Shown: positions 26,268 to 37,600 of the stretch, piece by piece
How the letters are laid out: each line of letters starts with the position of its first letter
Numbering within the stretch: position 1 is the first letter of the stretch
From: Cruorifilaria tuberocauda
Taxonomy: Eukaryota > Nematoda > Chromadorea > Rhabditida > Onchocercidae
Direction: 5' to 3'
Assembly: GCA_013365365.1 (NCBI GenBank)
Contig: JABVXU010000034.1
Span: forward strand, 1 to 64,000
Length of the DNA stretch: 64,000 nt
The notes under the pieces: generated by a model
What the model saw: only the letters and a program-made list of their open reading frames with translations
Database searches by the model: none
Told to the model about the DNA's origin: nothing
Translations under genes and position numbers: made by a program

Positions 26268-27498
26268 ATGGCTGGAAGACGCGATTGTCGTGTATTTGTG
26301 GGCAATTTACCAAGCGATGTAAAGCAGCGAGATTTGGAAGATATCTTCTACAAGTATGGACGTATCAATTTTATCGATATCAAATTTACAAGGGATGTAC
26401 CATTCGCATTTGTCGAATTTGATGATCCTAGGTAGTAACTTTTTTATCGATATGATATAAATCTCATAATCAGAATTGATCTACTAGTAATACTGAACAA
26501 CTTTTATTACTTTCTCTGTCGCTGTTATTCCTTCTGATTTCTTTTAGATATTAAGCTGAAGTTTTCATTGAGCTGTCGCGAAAGAATGAAGATCGCATTA
26601 ATCGCATTCGTAAAAAATTTTGTTTCATTGAATATTAAGTCATCAAAAGCTTCCTTGCAGAGATGCTCGAGATGCTGTTCACGGTCGAGATGGATACGAT
26701 TTTGATGGATGCCGCATCCGAGTTGAATTAACTCGAGGCGTAGGTCCACGAGGACCTGGTGGTCGTCCATTGTATGGACCGGATCCGCGATCACCACGAC
26801 GTGGCCCACCTCCTCGACGAAGTGGCTATCGTGTTATAATCTCGGGCCTTCCTGATACCGGCTCATGGCAGGACCTTAAAGTAAACTTTTATTTTATATA
26901 GTGAGGAAAATGAAATGTCTTCCATATCTCTCATATAAAATCATTTCAAAATAATTTTTCAAAATAGATAATCTCGAGAATTTTAATTTTGGCAAATCGT
27001 TTTAGGATCATATGCGTGATGCTGGTGAAATATGTTATGCAGATGTTTTTCGAGATGGAACTGGTGTTGTGGAGTACACAAATTATGAGGATATGAAATA
27101 TGCCCTTCGGAAGCTGGACGACACGAAGTTCAAATCGCACGAGGTAATAGTACGCAGCTAGGCAGTTGGGGGTGAAATTCACATTATTTTTCGAATGCAA
27201 GGTATGAAGCAAGTTTTCGGAAGAACATTTTCAGGGAGAAGTAACGTATATTAGAGTGAGAGAGGGTAATTTTAATAGTCCAAGTCGTCCACGTTCTCGT
27301 TCACACACACCACGCAGAACGCGCTCGTCACCTAAGTACAGTCCTGAACACTCTGCATCGAGAAGCCGTTCACGTTCCTTACTCTCCCGTTCTCACAGTC
27401 GTTCACCTTTTGTTCGACGTTCTACATCTCATCTGCGGTCTCGTTCCAAAACAAGATCAAAAACTCGTTCTCATTCTCGCTCTGGATCGCATTATTGA
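26268..27498 (+). CDS. rsp-3-like: SRSF1/RSP-3-like splicing factor, copy 1
   Basis: Four exons (26268-26431, 26661-26880, 27006-27143, 27235-27498), 261 aa. RRM1 begins [15 protein letters not shown] and has RNP1-like [10 protein letters not shown] Gly/Arg hinge ([11 protein letters not shown]) leads to the pseudo-RRM2 with the family signature [20 protein letters not shown]. The tail is an 80-residue RS domain ([16 protein letters not shown] and similar). It binds exonic splicing enhancers in the nucleus and recruits the spliceosome. Its neighbour at 29538 has the same exon phases and identical exon 1 and 3 lengths, so the two are tandem duplicates. This copy has diverged more ([25 protein letters not shown]) and has the longer RS tail. 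An AATAAA at 27904-27909 probably ends the transcript. Confidence 0.9.
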
Positions 27499-29537
27499 CT
27501 AGTAGCATCGCCGAGCGTCTCATCTGCACTGGAGTATGCATTGTTTAAACTTGTTTACAATTTCGTTTGTTCAATTTTACTAATGGCGAATTATTATTTT
27601 CAATGGAAATAGCTCATGCTGACATATATTTTGTCTGTGCTGAGCATTCAGTTCGTAAAAATTTGTTGTCCTTTCGTCTGTTGGTTTAGTTCTCAAATTC
27701 TGCCAACTTGCTTGTAACTTCCATGAATTCTTATACTGTTCCTTTCAGAAAAGTTTTCGTTTTTATACTGTTATTGAAACATGTGTTTTAGCGTGTTACT
27801 CAAACTAGCAATTTGTTATGATTGAGTAGGTCCGTTGGATTGTTTTTCCAAAGCTTACTTCCAGGCATATCTGTTTAATTGCTTTGCTGTTTTACAAATT
27901 GAAAATAAAATTGATTTGTCAATTGACTGAAGTGATTTTCCTTCTATGTTGTTGAAATATAAATACTCGAATTTTTCAAATTTCAGTGACGAGGGATCTA
28001 TAATCCATAACGAGCCGAATTTTCGACATAAGTCTTTGTATTTAATAATCGCTCAAGATTCGAAGTGAGAAACCAAGTATTCGATTTCGAATCGCTGACA
28101 ATTCGGTTCGACCAATAAGTATTTGGGTTGTTACCGAGTCGATTATATCGATTTGAAAGCGAACCATTTTCGATTTTATTAGAGGTTTATATATGTAAAT
28201 AGGATTTAATATTACGTAGTAGGTGTATAGTAGGTCTCATTTTATAGTCGAAAATAATGAAAACTATGTCAAATTATGGAGATCACCTTTATTGCAGTAT
28301 GCTAATATCTGGCTGGCCAGCTTGAATACAGTAGTTATAGTTTATCCTACTCATTTTTATTATTGAGTAAATCGATGGAGAGCAGTTGTTTCTAAATCCG
28401 AGAAATAATGATATACAAACAACAATTCTCTGATCTCCAAAAAAATTGTCAGTACGTGTAGATTTTAAAATTGTCAGTACGTTTAGAATTTAAATTCAAA
28501 CTGCCGTGCAGTTATTAATTATTTATTTAATAGTCATTGATTTGTATCGATAAATTAGATATCGTTATAGGATTTGACGCTCAAAATGCACGAAAAACTT
28601 GAATTTTTAAGAAAAATTACATTAATCTAAAAATTGCATCACCATGAGAATATCGAAAGTAAAGGTTTTTGTCAGTTATAAAATACCGTTTTCTGTTTCC
28701 AGCCTGTCTGTTTTATTGGTTGGATTTTGATATCAGATTGAGATATGATCGAACTAGGATTATGACTATTCGCTGATCTTAGCTATTTTTATTGTGCTGT
28801 AAAAAATAAGGTAAACAATAGTTATTGCGCAGGATCGTTCGAGCATGATCTTACTCTGATTTCTTTTCTCTTCATCTTTTTCTTTCCCAAAATTAAGAGG
28901 CGCAATTATTGTGGCATAAAATGTAAAAATTGCTCTTTTCACTACTGTTTTAAAGATAAACTAGTTGAGGTATTTGGTACAATGAGTAGTATGCGCAAGA
29001 TCACGTTTTCGTCTATAGGAATTGCTTTTTGTCATTCTAAGAAATTTCCATCAACAGAAAATGTTACAGTAGGGTGAGAAATCTGAATCACTATTATGTG
29101 AGGGTCTGATGTTGTGTAGTAGCTGGTATTGTGCTGTTCTTTTTGAATGTACCCTTCAAATTCAAATTCCCTGTCTTACTAATTAGTATTGGATATCGAT
29201 TGATGGGGGAAGCGTGTGTGTATGTGTGTGATGCGTGCGTGCGCATTTGAGTGAGTTATATGCTAGGCTGCTTTGGAGATGCGTATCTGCTTAAATGATG
29301 CTGCAAAGTGATTGATTGGTTGAATTTATTTCTCCTTTTGTAATTCGACATTTTAACGCTGGTTTGGTATCATTTTTTTTGTGATATTGTTCCTTATACG
29401 ATTGCTGTTACATGAGCGCGTTCTCTGTACACGCGTCGCGTTACATCGCTGTTCTTGCTTCCGATGTAAATCAATGCAGGTTATAGAGTTCGTTTTTATC
29501 TTATCAGATTTATTGTTTCAGTTAAGATAAATCAAAC
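27499..29537. other. Spacer between the two SR-protein genes
   Basis: About 2 kb. It holds the 3' UTR of copy 1 to about 27910 and the promoter region of copy 2. A 25-base unit beginning ATTGTCAGTACG occurs twice in tandem at about 28445-28495. A GT-rich run (GTGTGTGTATGTGTGTG) lies near 29214-29230. No exon recognised. Confidence 0.45.
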
Positions 29538-30545
29538 ATGGCTGGTCGTCGCGATTGTCGTGTGTATATTGGCAATCTTCCACCTGATATTAGACAGCGT
29601 GATTTGGAAGACCTGTTTTACAAGTATGGACACATCAATTTTATTGATGTCAAGCTCACGCGTGGAGCACCATTCGCTTTCATCGAGTTTGATGATCCAC
29701 GGTTTGTTTTTCTTTATAAAATAACATTTTGTGTGCTGTTGTTTGAAATTGTAGCAACAATTGCGTAATGTTGCTTATTTTAGTTTTAGTATTCTGTTGA
29801 ATTTTTCTGCTCTGCAGTGACGCGCGTGACGCTATTCGTGGACGAGACGGTTACGAGTTGGATGGCTGTCGAATCAGAGTTGAAATGACTCGCGGAGTCG
29901 GTCCTCGTGGTCCAGGTGGTCGTCCACTCTATGGTCCCGATCGTGGGGAACGCGATCGAAGACCGCCGCCTCCTCGTGGTCCTCCACGCCGCAGTGGATA
30001 TCGTGTTTTGGTGACTGGGCTACCAGTAACAGGTTCCTGGCAAGATCTAAAGGTGAGTTTCTATGTGGAAAAACTAATATATGTTCCAGTAAAGGAATGA
30101 TTAGTTGTTACTGTTTAGGATCATATGCGTGAAGCTGGTGATATTTGTTACGCAGACGTTTTCAAAGATGGAACTGGTGTGGTTGAATACACTAGACAAG
30201 ATGATATGAAGTATGCGATTAAAAAGCTTGATGACACGAAGTTCAAGTCTCATGAGGTTAGTTTGCTTAATAGCATCTTGGAGTCCAATTTTTCCGAATA
30301 ATTATGTTTATTTTATTTTTAAAACAGAAAAGATATTTCTTCATATTAATGTGAAAACAACACTTTAGGGTGAGACATCTTACATCCGGGTGAAGGAAGC
30401 AGCAATCGACGATCGTTATAGGTCGCGTTCACGATCTCCTCGTGGTTCTCCGAAATACAGTCCGAAGTCTGCTTCTCGTTCGCGATCTCGTTCGCCGATA
30501 CATTCCGCATCACCTGCGCGATCCTCTCGGTCACGTTCACAATAA
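29538..30545 (+). CDS. rsp-3: SRSF1/RSP-3 splicing factor, copy 2
   Basis: Four exons (29538-29701, 29818-30052, 30119-30256, 30369-30545), 237 aa. RRM1: [20 protein letters not shown] with PFAFIEFDD. The hinge is Pro/Arg/Gly-rich ([14 protein letters not shown]). Pseudo-RRM2: [20 protein letters not shown], almost the textbook SRSF1 sequence. A compact RS tail ends in SRSRSQ. It closely matches the SRSF1 pattern, so I take it as the conserved ortholog, with copy 1 as the diverged duplicate. A TTTCAG acceptor at 29520, 17 bases before the ATG, would suit spliced-leader trans-splicing. SRSF1 genes usually control their own level through alternative splicing in the 3' region; the block at 31131-31475 may bear on this. 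Confidence 0.93.
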
Positions 30546-31130
30546 AGATGTATGGATCATCGAAGATTTTTTATCGTTGTTATTTGGGAATTTCAATTAT
30601 TAATTGTTGCCTTCTCAATAATCGTTTTTATTGAACTCTTTTGAAGGTTTCAAGCGATATTTCCAGATTTCGAAAAGAGAATCTCTCCTGTTAATGATTC
30701 TTGCTATGATAACAGTGTAAAGCTCATAAATGCCGTAAAGGTTTTTAGTGTCAGACAGAAAAGATTGAAAATATAAGATTAATATGATGATTTAGTACGT
30801 TTGCTATAGTAATAGCTACTTATTGCTTTAAGGTATGGTCAGAGTGTATATGAGAGTGTCCTGATTATCTCTGAAAAAGAGAAAATCTTTTTTGGTGCAA
30901 CTCATTGATTTTTCGTTGGATTGTTTACAGTAATCTCATTATTACGCGTATTCATTTATTCAAAAAAAGAGTTTATTTTTCAGTGATGCACTATTTCTGA
31001 ATTCAGCATGCTTGTCATCCACTTTTAGCGTTGAGATGCGTCCAGGATTTAATAAATATTTGCAACTCCTTCTTATTACATTATTCGTAGCATCCATTTA
31101 CTGGCAGTGATTCTATTTTTGTTTTTTCAG

Positions 31131-31475
31131 TGACGCCTCAGCAAACACTGTTTATGTGAGGATATTGATAGGGATAATCAACGACCACTACATTCTATTC
31201 AACCAAACCAACAGAATGTGTTTAATGCGACGCCAAACTTACGCCTCTGTCAAACAAATCATTTCTGGGACTTTATATCAAAAAACAATGTGGAGGGAAC
31301 GGCCTCGATTAGTACACCAACGAGTGCATCGACTTCTCCCGAATCCCCGATCCCGGATTTATTGGCAGTGTTTGTGCAACGCACTACGGGAATGTTTGGC
31401 AGCGAAACGATAGGCTTTCTGCTCGATCCTTCTCGAAACGATTTGTGGGCCCCGATAAGTTTTATTGGCGCTTAA
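31131..31475 (+). other. GC-rich block open in two frames, possible 3' exon
   Basis: This block follows a pyrimidine-rich acceptor (TTTTTTCAG ending at 31130) about 590 bases after the rsp-3 stop. It is clearly less AT-rich than its surroundings, and two overlapping plus-strand frames stay open for about 100 codons each: one contains WDFISKNNVEG and DLLAVFVQRTTGMFGSE, the other RRQTYASVKQIISG. I do not recognise either protein. It could be an alternative 3' exon or a retained conserved UTR of rsp-3, or an exon of an unseen gene. If spliced onto the acceptor in the first frame, the first codon is TGA, which would suit a nonsense-mediated-decay exon. Confidence 0.35.
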
Positions 31476-34400
31476 GGTTGACATGGGTGGGTCATATGTA
31501 AATTTATGGAATTAGTTTCGTCCAAGACCAGACGGCTAAGCATCATTTATAAGTGAGTAAAGTATTGCCTACGGCAGTCTTTTTTAGCGCTACCGTATCC
31601 ATTACGTTGAGGGTGCGCAGTTTTTTTTTTGGGCAGGGGGTTTTTTTCAGGTAGCGATGGTGTGGATTGTGAAGAAATGAAATATCCAGACATAGCGAAA
31701 AATATCCATCGGAGCAGGTGAAGCATTTGGATTTATCATTTTCATAAACATTGGTGTTTCCAAATATCTTCATACTTGACCTACATGGCATGTGGTGGTC
31801 CGGCAAAACCATTCGCCTATCCATCCTATTTTGCGCATAAAACTTTCTCATTTAACTTGATTGGCTGCGCATTTAAATGTTTTGAAAGCGTTTGAAACAT
31901 GTGTTTATGAAAGGGAAGAGACAGATATTCGCTTGCGAATAGTAATGTTCCGGAAACTCTACGAATCCGATAATTTTGATACATGCATAAATGATAATAC
32001 GAAAAGACTTATTTTGCACCTGAACAATTAAAATTTCCCAAATGGAGGATTAAATATCAGAATTGCTCAAATTTTGTCAAATATGCACTGGACTTGACAT
32101 TTGAGCATAGTAAGCTATAAATATTTTTGCTGTCTTTATAAAATTAAGGACACGAAATGTGGAAGGTGAACAAGGGGAGTGTCGTAATTTTCATGCGAAA
32201 TATGGGCTCACTGCATGTGTATTAGAGATCGGATTTTCATTGTGGTTTAAATCCACATATCGCTAATGACAATTATGAAGCAGTGCAAGTACGAATTAAT
32301 CCATATTGCTATCCAAGGATGATATTTGGGTTTTTAATGTTAGCACGAGACTTCATCAATTATTATTTCAACTTCTTGATTTGTTGAGAGCGAAAGGAAT
32401 GGATTAACATTTCTTAAGTTTTGAACTCGGTTTATTCTAAATGGTTGGGAGTAAGTGTCATTCATTAAATTTCTCGACGAAATTCAATGAAAACAGAAAG
32501 CATATAAAGAAGTAGCAATTTCTGAAGTGCAAAACCGCATTTACTGATTATTTGCACATTGGTACTTTTCAAAATACAAGTTTCGTAGCTGAATACGATT
32601 TCACTGATTTTTTATTAGTAATAAGACAAATGGGAGGTACTGATTGACAGTTGCTCATTTACGAAGACGCCATTATCTCGCAAATTTTTCTAAGTTCGCC
32701 ATGTAGTGCGTTTCTCTTCGTCTTAATTTTTCCAGTTTCAATCTATTTCAGTATATTATAAAATATTAGATAAGCAGGAATATATTTTGCAAATGGAGGA
32801 ATTCAAAACGGCTTATGTAGGGTATGAGGGACAGTAATGATCAATGTACACAGTTTGTCGTGGATTTTTTGATTGGACTGGGTTGGATGGAGTTGAATAT
32901 GGCGGAAGTTGGATTTGGTGGAGAAGGTTCCTTTGTGGACAAATTGGGGATTTGTAGAGTTGTAGCGCAAGAAGAATGTAATAATTTATTTTTATAAGGA
33001 AAACAGTGATGAATAACGGAGCGGTGACTTGAGTCAATAACTGTAGAAACTGTCTGCTTACTACTAAAGTCTGGTCTTTTATAGAGAAGATTTACGAAGA
33101 TAGGATATTTACACTGGAAGAAAGTAGATAAAATTGAAGATATTTTCATGGGAAGAAATGGTTTTACTGATAAAAACCGTAAGATTCATTAGATTAAATT
33201 ATTTAGGCATAAAACAATTTTTTATGGGATGAGAATACCCGCTGGAAATGGCGCCATGAGAATGTTTTAGAAGCGATGATTCATAGAAAAATAAAGATTT
33301 AAAAATATAATTAAAAATTAGTTTCGAGGAAATTCTCGACACGGTTACAGAGCAAAATTTAGAGGGAAATGTCTCGTATTAGGGAGGCGTTAACTTATTA
33401 GTTTTAATTAACAACGGTCAAAATCTCCACTGAAAAATGGGATTCACTTGTTCAGTGCTTTATCAAATTTATTTCACAAAACTCAATTTTGGAGCTGAGA
33501 TAGAAATTTTAATGGATAGGAGATCAGTTATGCTTTGTTTGGAACATCGCTAAATGTCTGGAAAAAGTTTATTAAAGGAACAAATGTTGTCATTTTTTAT
33601 TGTCGAACTTAATTTTCCAAGTAAGCTTGCAATTGATTCGGAGTACTCAATCTTCCAATTAGTATTTATGCCTTCTGCAAAAATTTAACTACTCGAGCGC
33701 AATCAGGACTTTGTGATGACCGATAATAAGCAAAGATTAATGGTTGGTGCACATGGATTACATCATTAATTAACGAGAATCAAAGTGTTTGCCGAAGAAT
33801 AATCATCTTCATTTTGTATTCATCTTGCCAAATTTTCATTTATATCAAATTGAAATTTGATTCTTTCAGATGAAGGATTTTAATGCAACATGTGTTAAAC
33901 AGCGTGAAAATAACGTTTCGCGATATTATTCACATTTATATTTGGTAGTGAGCGGTTGTTTCTGAAACTCTTGACAGTTTGCTATTATGCTACTTACTTT
34001 GTCTAAAATTAGTGAGAATTATGGGCTTATTTATTGACATTTTGAAATTGATCCTTTGTTTTTCTCTTTTCTTTTCATTTGTTTGATTATTATTTTTAGG
34101 TTGAATTATAACTTTTTATTTTTATATGGAAGTAAGTGTATTATCCTATTAAAGTTTGCTTTTTTAAATACTTCATCCGCATTCATCCGAGTTTGTTTTA
34201 TCGAAACTAACTTGAAGATCTACATCAGAATTATGATAAACGAAGGATAACTGCTCATTTGTTTGGAACATGGCCAAATATCCGGGAGAAATATAGCAGA
34301 TCAATTAAGAACAAGAATATTCAACCGAAGTTTTTGTTGCAAGTCATCATAAAATACAATTATAATAAATCTCTGGTAGTGAAGATACTTTATTTTATTA

Positions 34401-34603
34401 AATAAATCTGTGGATTTTATCAAAAATCAGTCAAAATATATCACAAAAAAGCATTATTTCGATCCAAAAAAAATGTATTTGGGAAGTTCCGCTTTTCCTG
34501 ACTTCCCTGAAGTTTTCTTCATTAATTCGTCCCTTTGAGGAAGAAATAATTGAGTGCATTTTTGCCACAATGTTCAAAAATATAAGATTTTTATTAACAA
34601 CAG
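31476..34603. other. Long intergenic upstream of clpX
   Basis: Mostly AT-rich, without a recognisable exon on either strand. The 5' exon or exons of the clpX-like gene (mitochondrial presequence, zinc-binding domain) could lie here, but I found no CxxC-type pattern. Confidence 0.4.
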
Positions 34604-37600
34604 ATAGAAGCAGTGCATGCGAGATATCATTCAGCAAAAGGTCGAAATTTCTCATCCATATTACAAACATCCTCAACCTTACCACTATCACGTAAACGTC
34701 TTCCTTATCCGAAAGAAATTACCGATTATTTGGATCAGTTTGTTATTGGACAGGAATATGCCAAGAAGACTCTTGCAGTTGGTGTTTATCAACATTATAA
34801 GCGTTTTGCATACAACGCTTCGTTGAAGGAAAAGGAATCTCAAGTATTGCTTTGCCTTTCGTTTCTTAGCAGAAATTATTTCAATCTATTCATTTTGATC
34901 AGATTTTAATTTTTTAAAAATACTTCCTTCTAAGAAGTTTCTTGAAATATTCCTCTATTGCGCACTTTTCATTTATTAATATTTTTAGTAAGGAATTTAC
35001 TTAGACTTTAGGTACCATCTCTAATTGATGATTGATGATAGTCATTGAGCACAGCAATGGAAGTAGAAGGAAGCATACTGAAATATGAAAGAAATTAGAA
35101 GTGACAAAGAAATAATTTTGAAAAACTTATCTACTTATCATCTATCATTTAATCTTTAATTAAAATTAAGTCTTTAATTAAAATATTATTACTAGTTTTT
35201 TCTCTAAATGAATCAAATCAAATAGAATAGATAATCATTTTGGAACAATTGTATGAGTACAGAATTCTTGAAAATCTTTGCTTTTTTTGATTTCAGATTC
35301 AATCATCTCCAATACGCGTAGCCCCAAAACAAATTTCCGATCTTTCTTTAACCAATGAAAGCATCATTTTAAGAAAAATTTTGCAAAAAAGGTGAATTTT
35401 TAAATCTGTTTTTTTCGATCATCTGCGTAAAATTAAAGATGGAATAATTAGAATAAATAGTGACATTTACAGTGTAATTATAAGCTCTTCTAGCACGGCC
35501 AGGATATAATTCCGGATATTCGGTTATGGATAGGCCTGAAACCGAAAAGACTGACCTTGCAGGTCATAGATATACATGTTCTCATAAACGTAACTAATAG
35601 TAACAAGTTTGCACTACGATCGCAATTTCACTTTAAGAATAAGTAGAACGTTAATTTGATACGAATGTGATACGAATTTGATACGAATCTATCAAATTAA
35701 CGTTCTACTTATTCTTGATACGAATTATAACATGACATAGATTTGACTCATCGTGTATAGTGGACACCATTTATTATCATTACTAATAATCTATCACTAT
35801 TGTGTGATTTCATTTTTCATTTAGCATGCAAATCCTACGTAAGGCTTAATAAAAAAGGGACATGAATGGAAAGTGCAAGAAAAAACCTGTGACCTGAATT
35901 GAATAATCGTTCTTTTTTAGGCTTTTTAGATTGACAGTAGTTCATGTACATAAATAAACTTGAGAATATTGACCCAAACTGACAGTAACATGTTTTGATA
36001 ACAAAGAATTGGGTCATTTGCTTTCATTTATGTCTTTCTATTGGAATTCTAATTTAGATGATTCTTTTTTACTTCATTTTCACACGTGAAAAACTTTCTT
36101 CAAATTTATTGACTTCATTTCAAGTTTTCGTAAGGTTCATTTTAGAATTTGTGTGAACATTGTAGGACAATGAGAAAAAATGTTTCATATTTGTTTAATT
36201 GCATTTTTCTTGCTTCTTTAGAAATTTGCACAAATAAAGCAAGCAGACTTTCACTGATTAAAAATTATTTTAGTAATGAAATACGAGAAGCTCAGAGTAA
36301 ACTTAGTTTTAGCAAGAAATCAGTCCGAGCTTTAATGGAAACGGATAAGGTAGTTGAATACTTTTTGTTGATTGGTATGCATCTTTTATAGGAGAAAAAC
36401 GTTTTTTTTTTAACCTGATTTTATTTTACTGATTTGCTTCATTCTTTTTTCTTCCATGAAGACCATTTTTTAGGATTAATTGAAAATTAATTAAATCAAA
36501 TAGAAGGGATTATTCATCTATCAAGATTGCTTACCTAATCTGATAATTCTATAACTCAACCTTATGAATGTTAAAAATAGAAGGCTTAAAATATTGAAAC
36601 TTGGGTTAATTTTATTTATTCCATCAAATTCATTTATTTCAGTTTATAGGATAATAACTTGGCTAAATCAAATATAATTCTAATGGGACCATCAGGTGTT
36701 GGAAAAACTTATTTAACACAAGTTTTGGCAAAAATATTAGATGTACCGATAGCGATGTGCGATTGTACATTGCTAACGCAGTCTGGATACGTTGGAGATG
36801 ATGTTGATACAGTTCGTTATTGATTCCCTAATCAGGAATAAACTTAGTCCGCTCTTTCATATCATTTGCAAGGAAGTGAGATGGCCGAGACAAAAGGGAG
36901 GAATTGATAATTGCATTATTAGTAAATGATAATTTTGAAACTCTCAAAATAATTCTGTTATGAATGCACCGAAATCATTTGCTTGCAAGAAGACACAGCA
37001 GGTTTTTTAAAACTATTATGGTTGGAAGAGCATCATACTATTAATAAGATTTGAAGAAAATTCTCCAGGCTATGTTATTCTATCACTACCGATAAACCTA
37101 TTTTTAAGTGGGTTTTGGTATTTTCATCTGAATTTTGACCACGTGATTAATTAAAATAATAACTGCTCCGAATATTCTGATAACGGGACACTAGTCTATG
37201 TCTATTTGGCTGTAATTCTGTTTTTACATTAATTATCTGAGACTGAGAGATCTAATTGCAGGTCATCCAAAAACTTCTTGCTAATGCAGATGGTGATATC
37301 GATGCTGCGGAGGTTAAAATACTGTTATCGTTTCTATAGTTATTAAATTGCTTGCTTTATATAGAAAGCTTGTTTCATCACAGATATACCTTCTAAATTT
37401 TACATTTCAAAACCGAAAGCGAAGAAACCAAAAAATTCAGAATGCTGTGAAAAACTGGAACTTGTTAATTTAATTTTATTAAAAGAATATATTAATTATA
37501 TTATTTTTTCATTTTTCCCTATTTTTCAATTTTGAGAGAAAATTGAATGTTCAAGTTTGACAATCTTTTCATAATTTAGAAAGGCATCGTTTTTCTGGAT

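Noticed and set aside
31543..31851. Minus-strand 102-codon open frame
   Set aside because: No recognisable domain and no splice or promoter support.
32813..33149. Overlapping minus-strand frames of 74 and 102 codons
   Set aside because: Ser/Pro/Thr composition without motif, no start context or splice pattern; likely chance.
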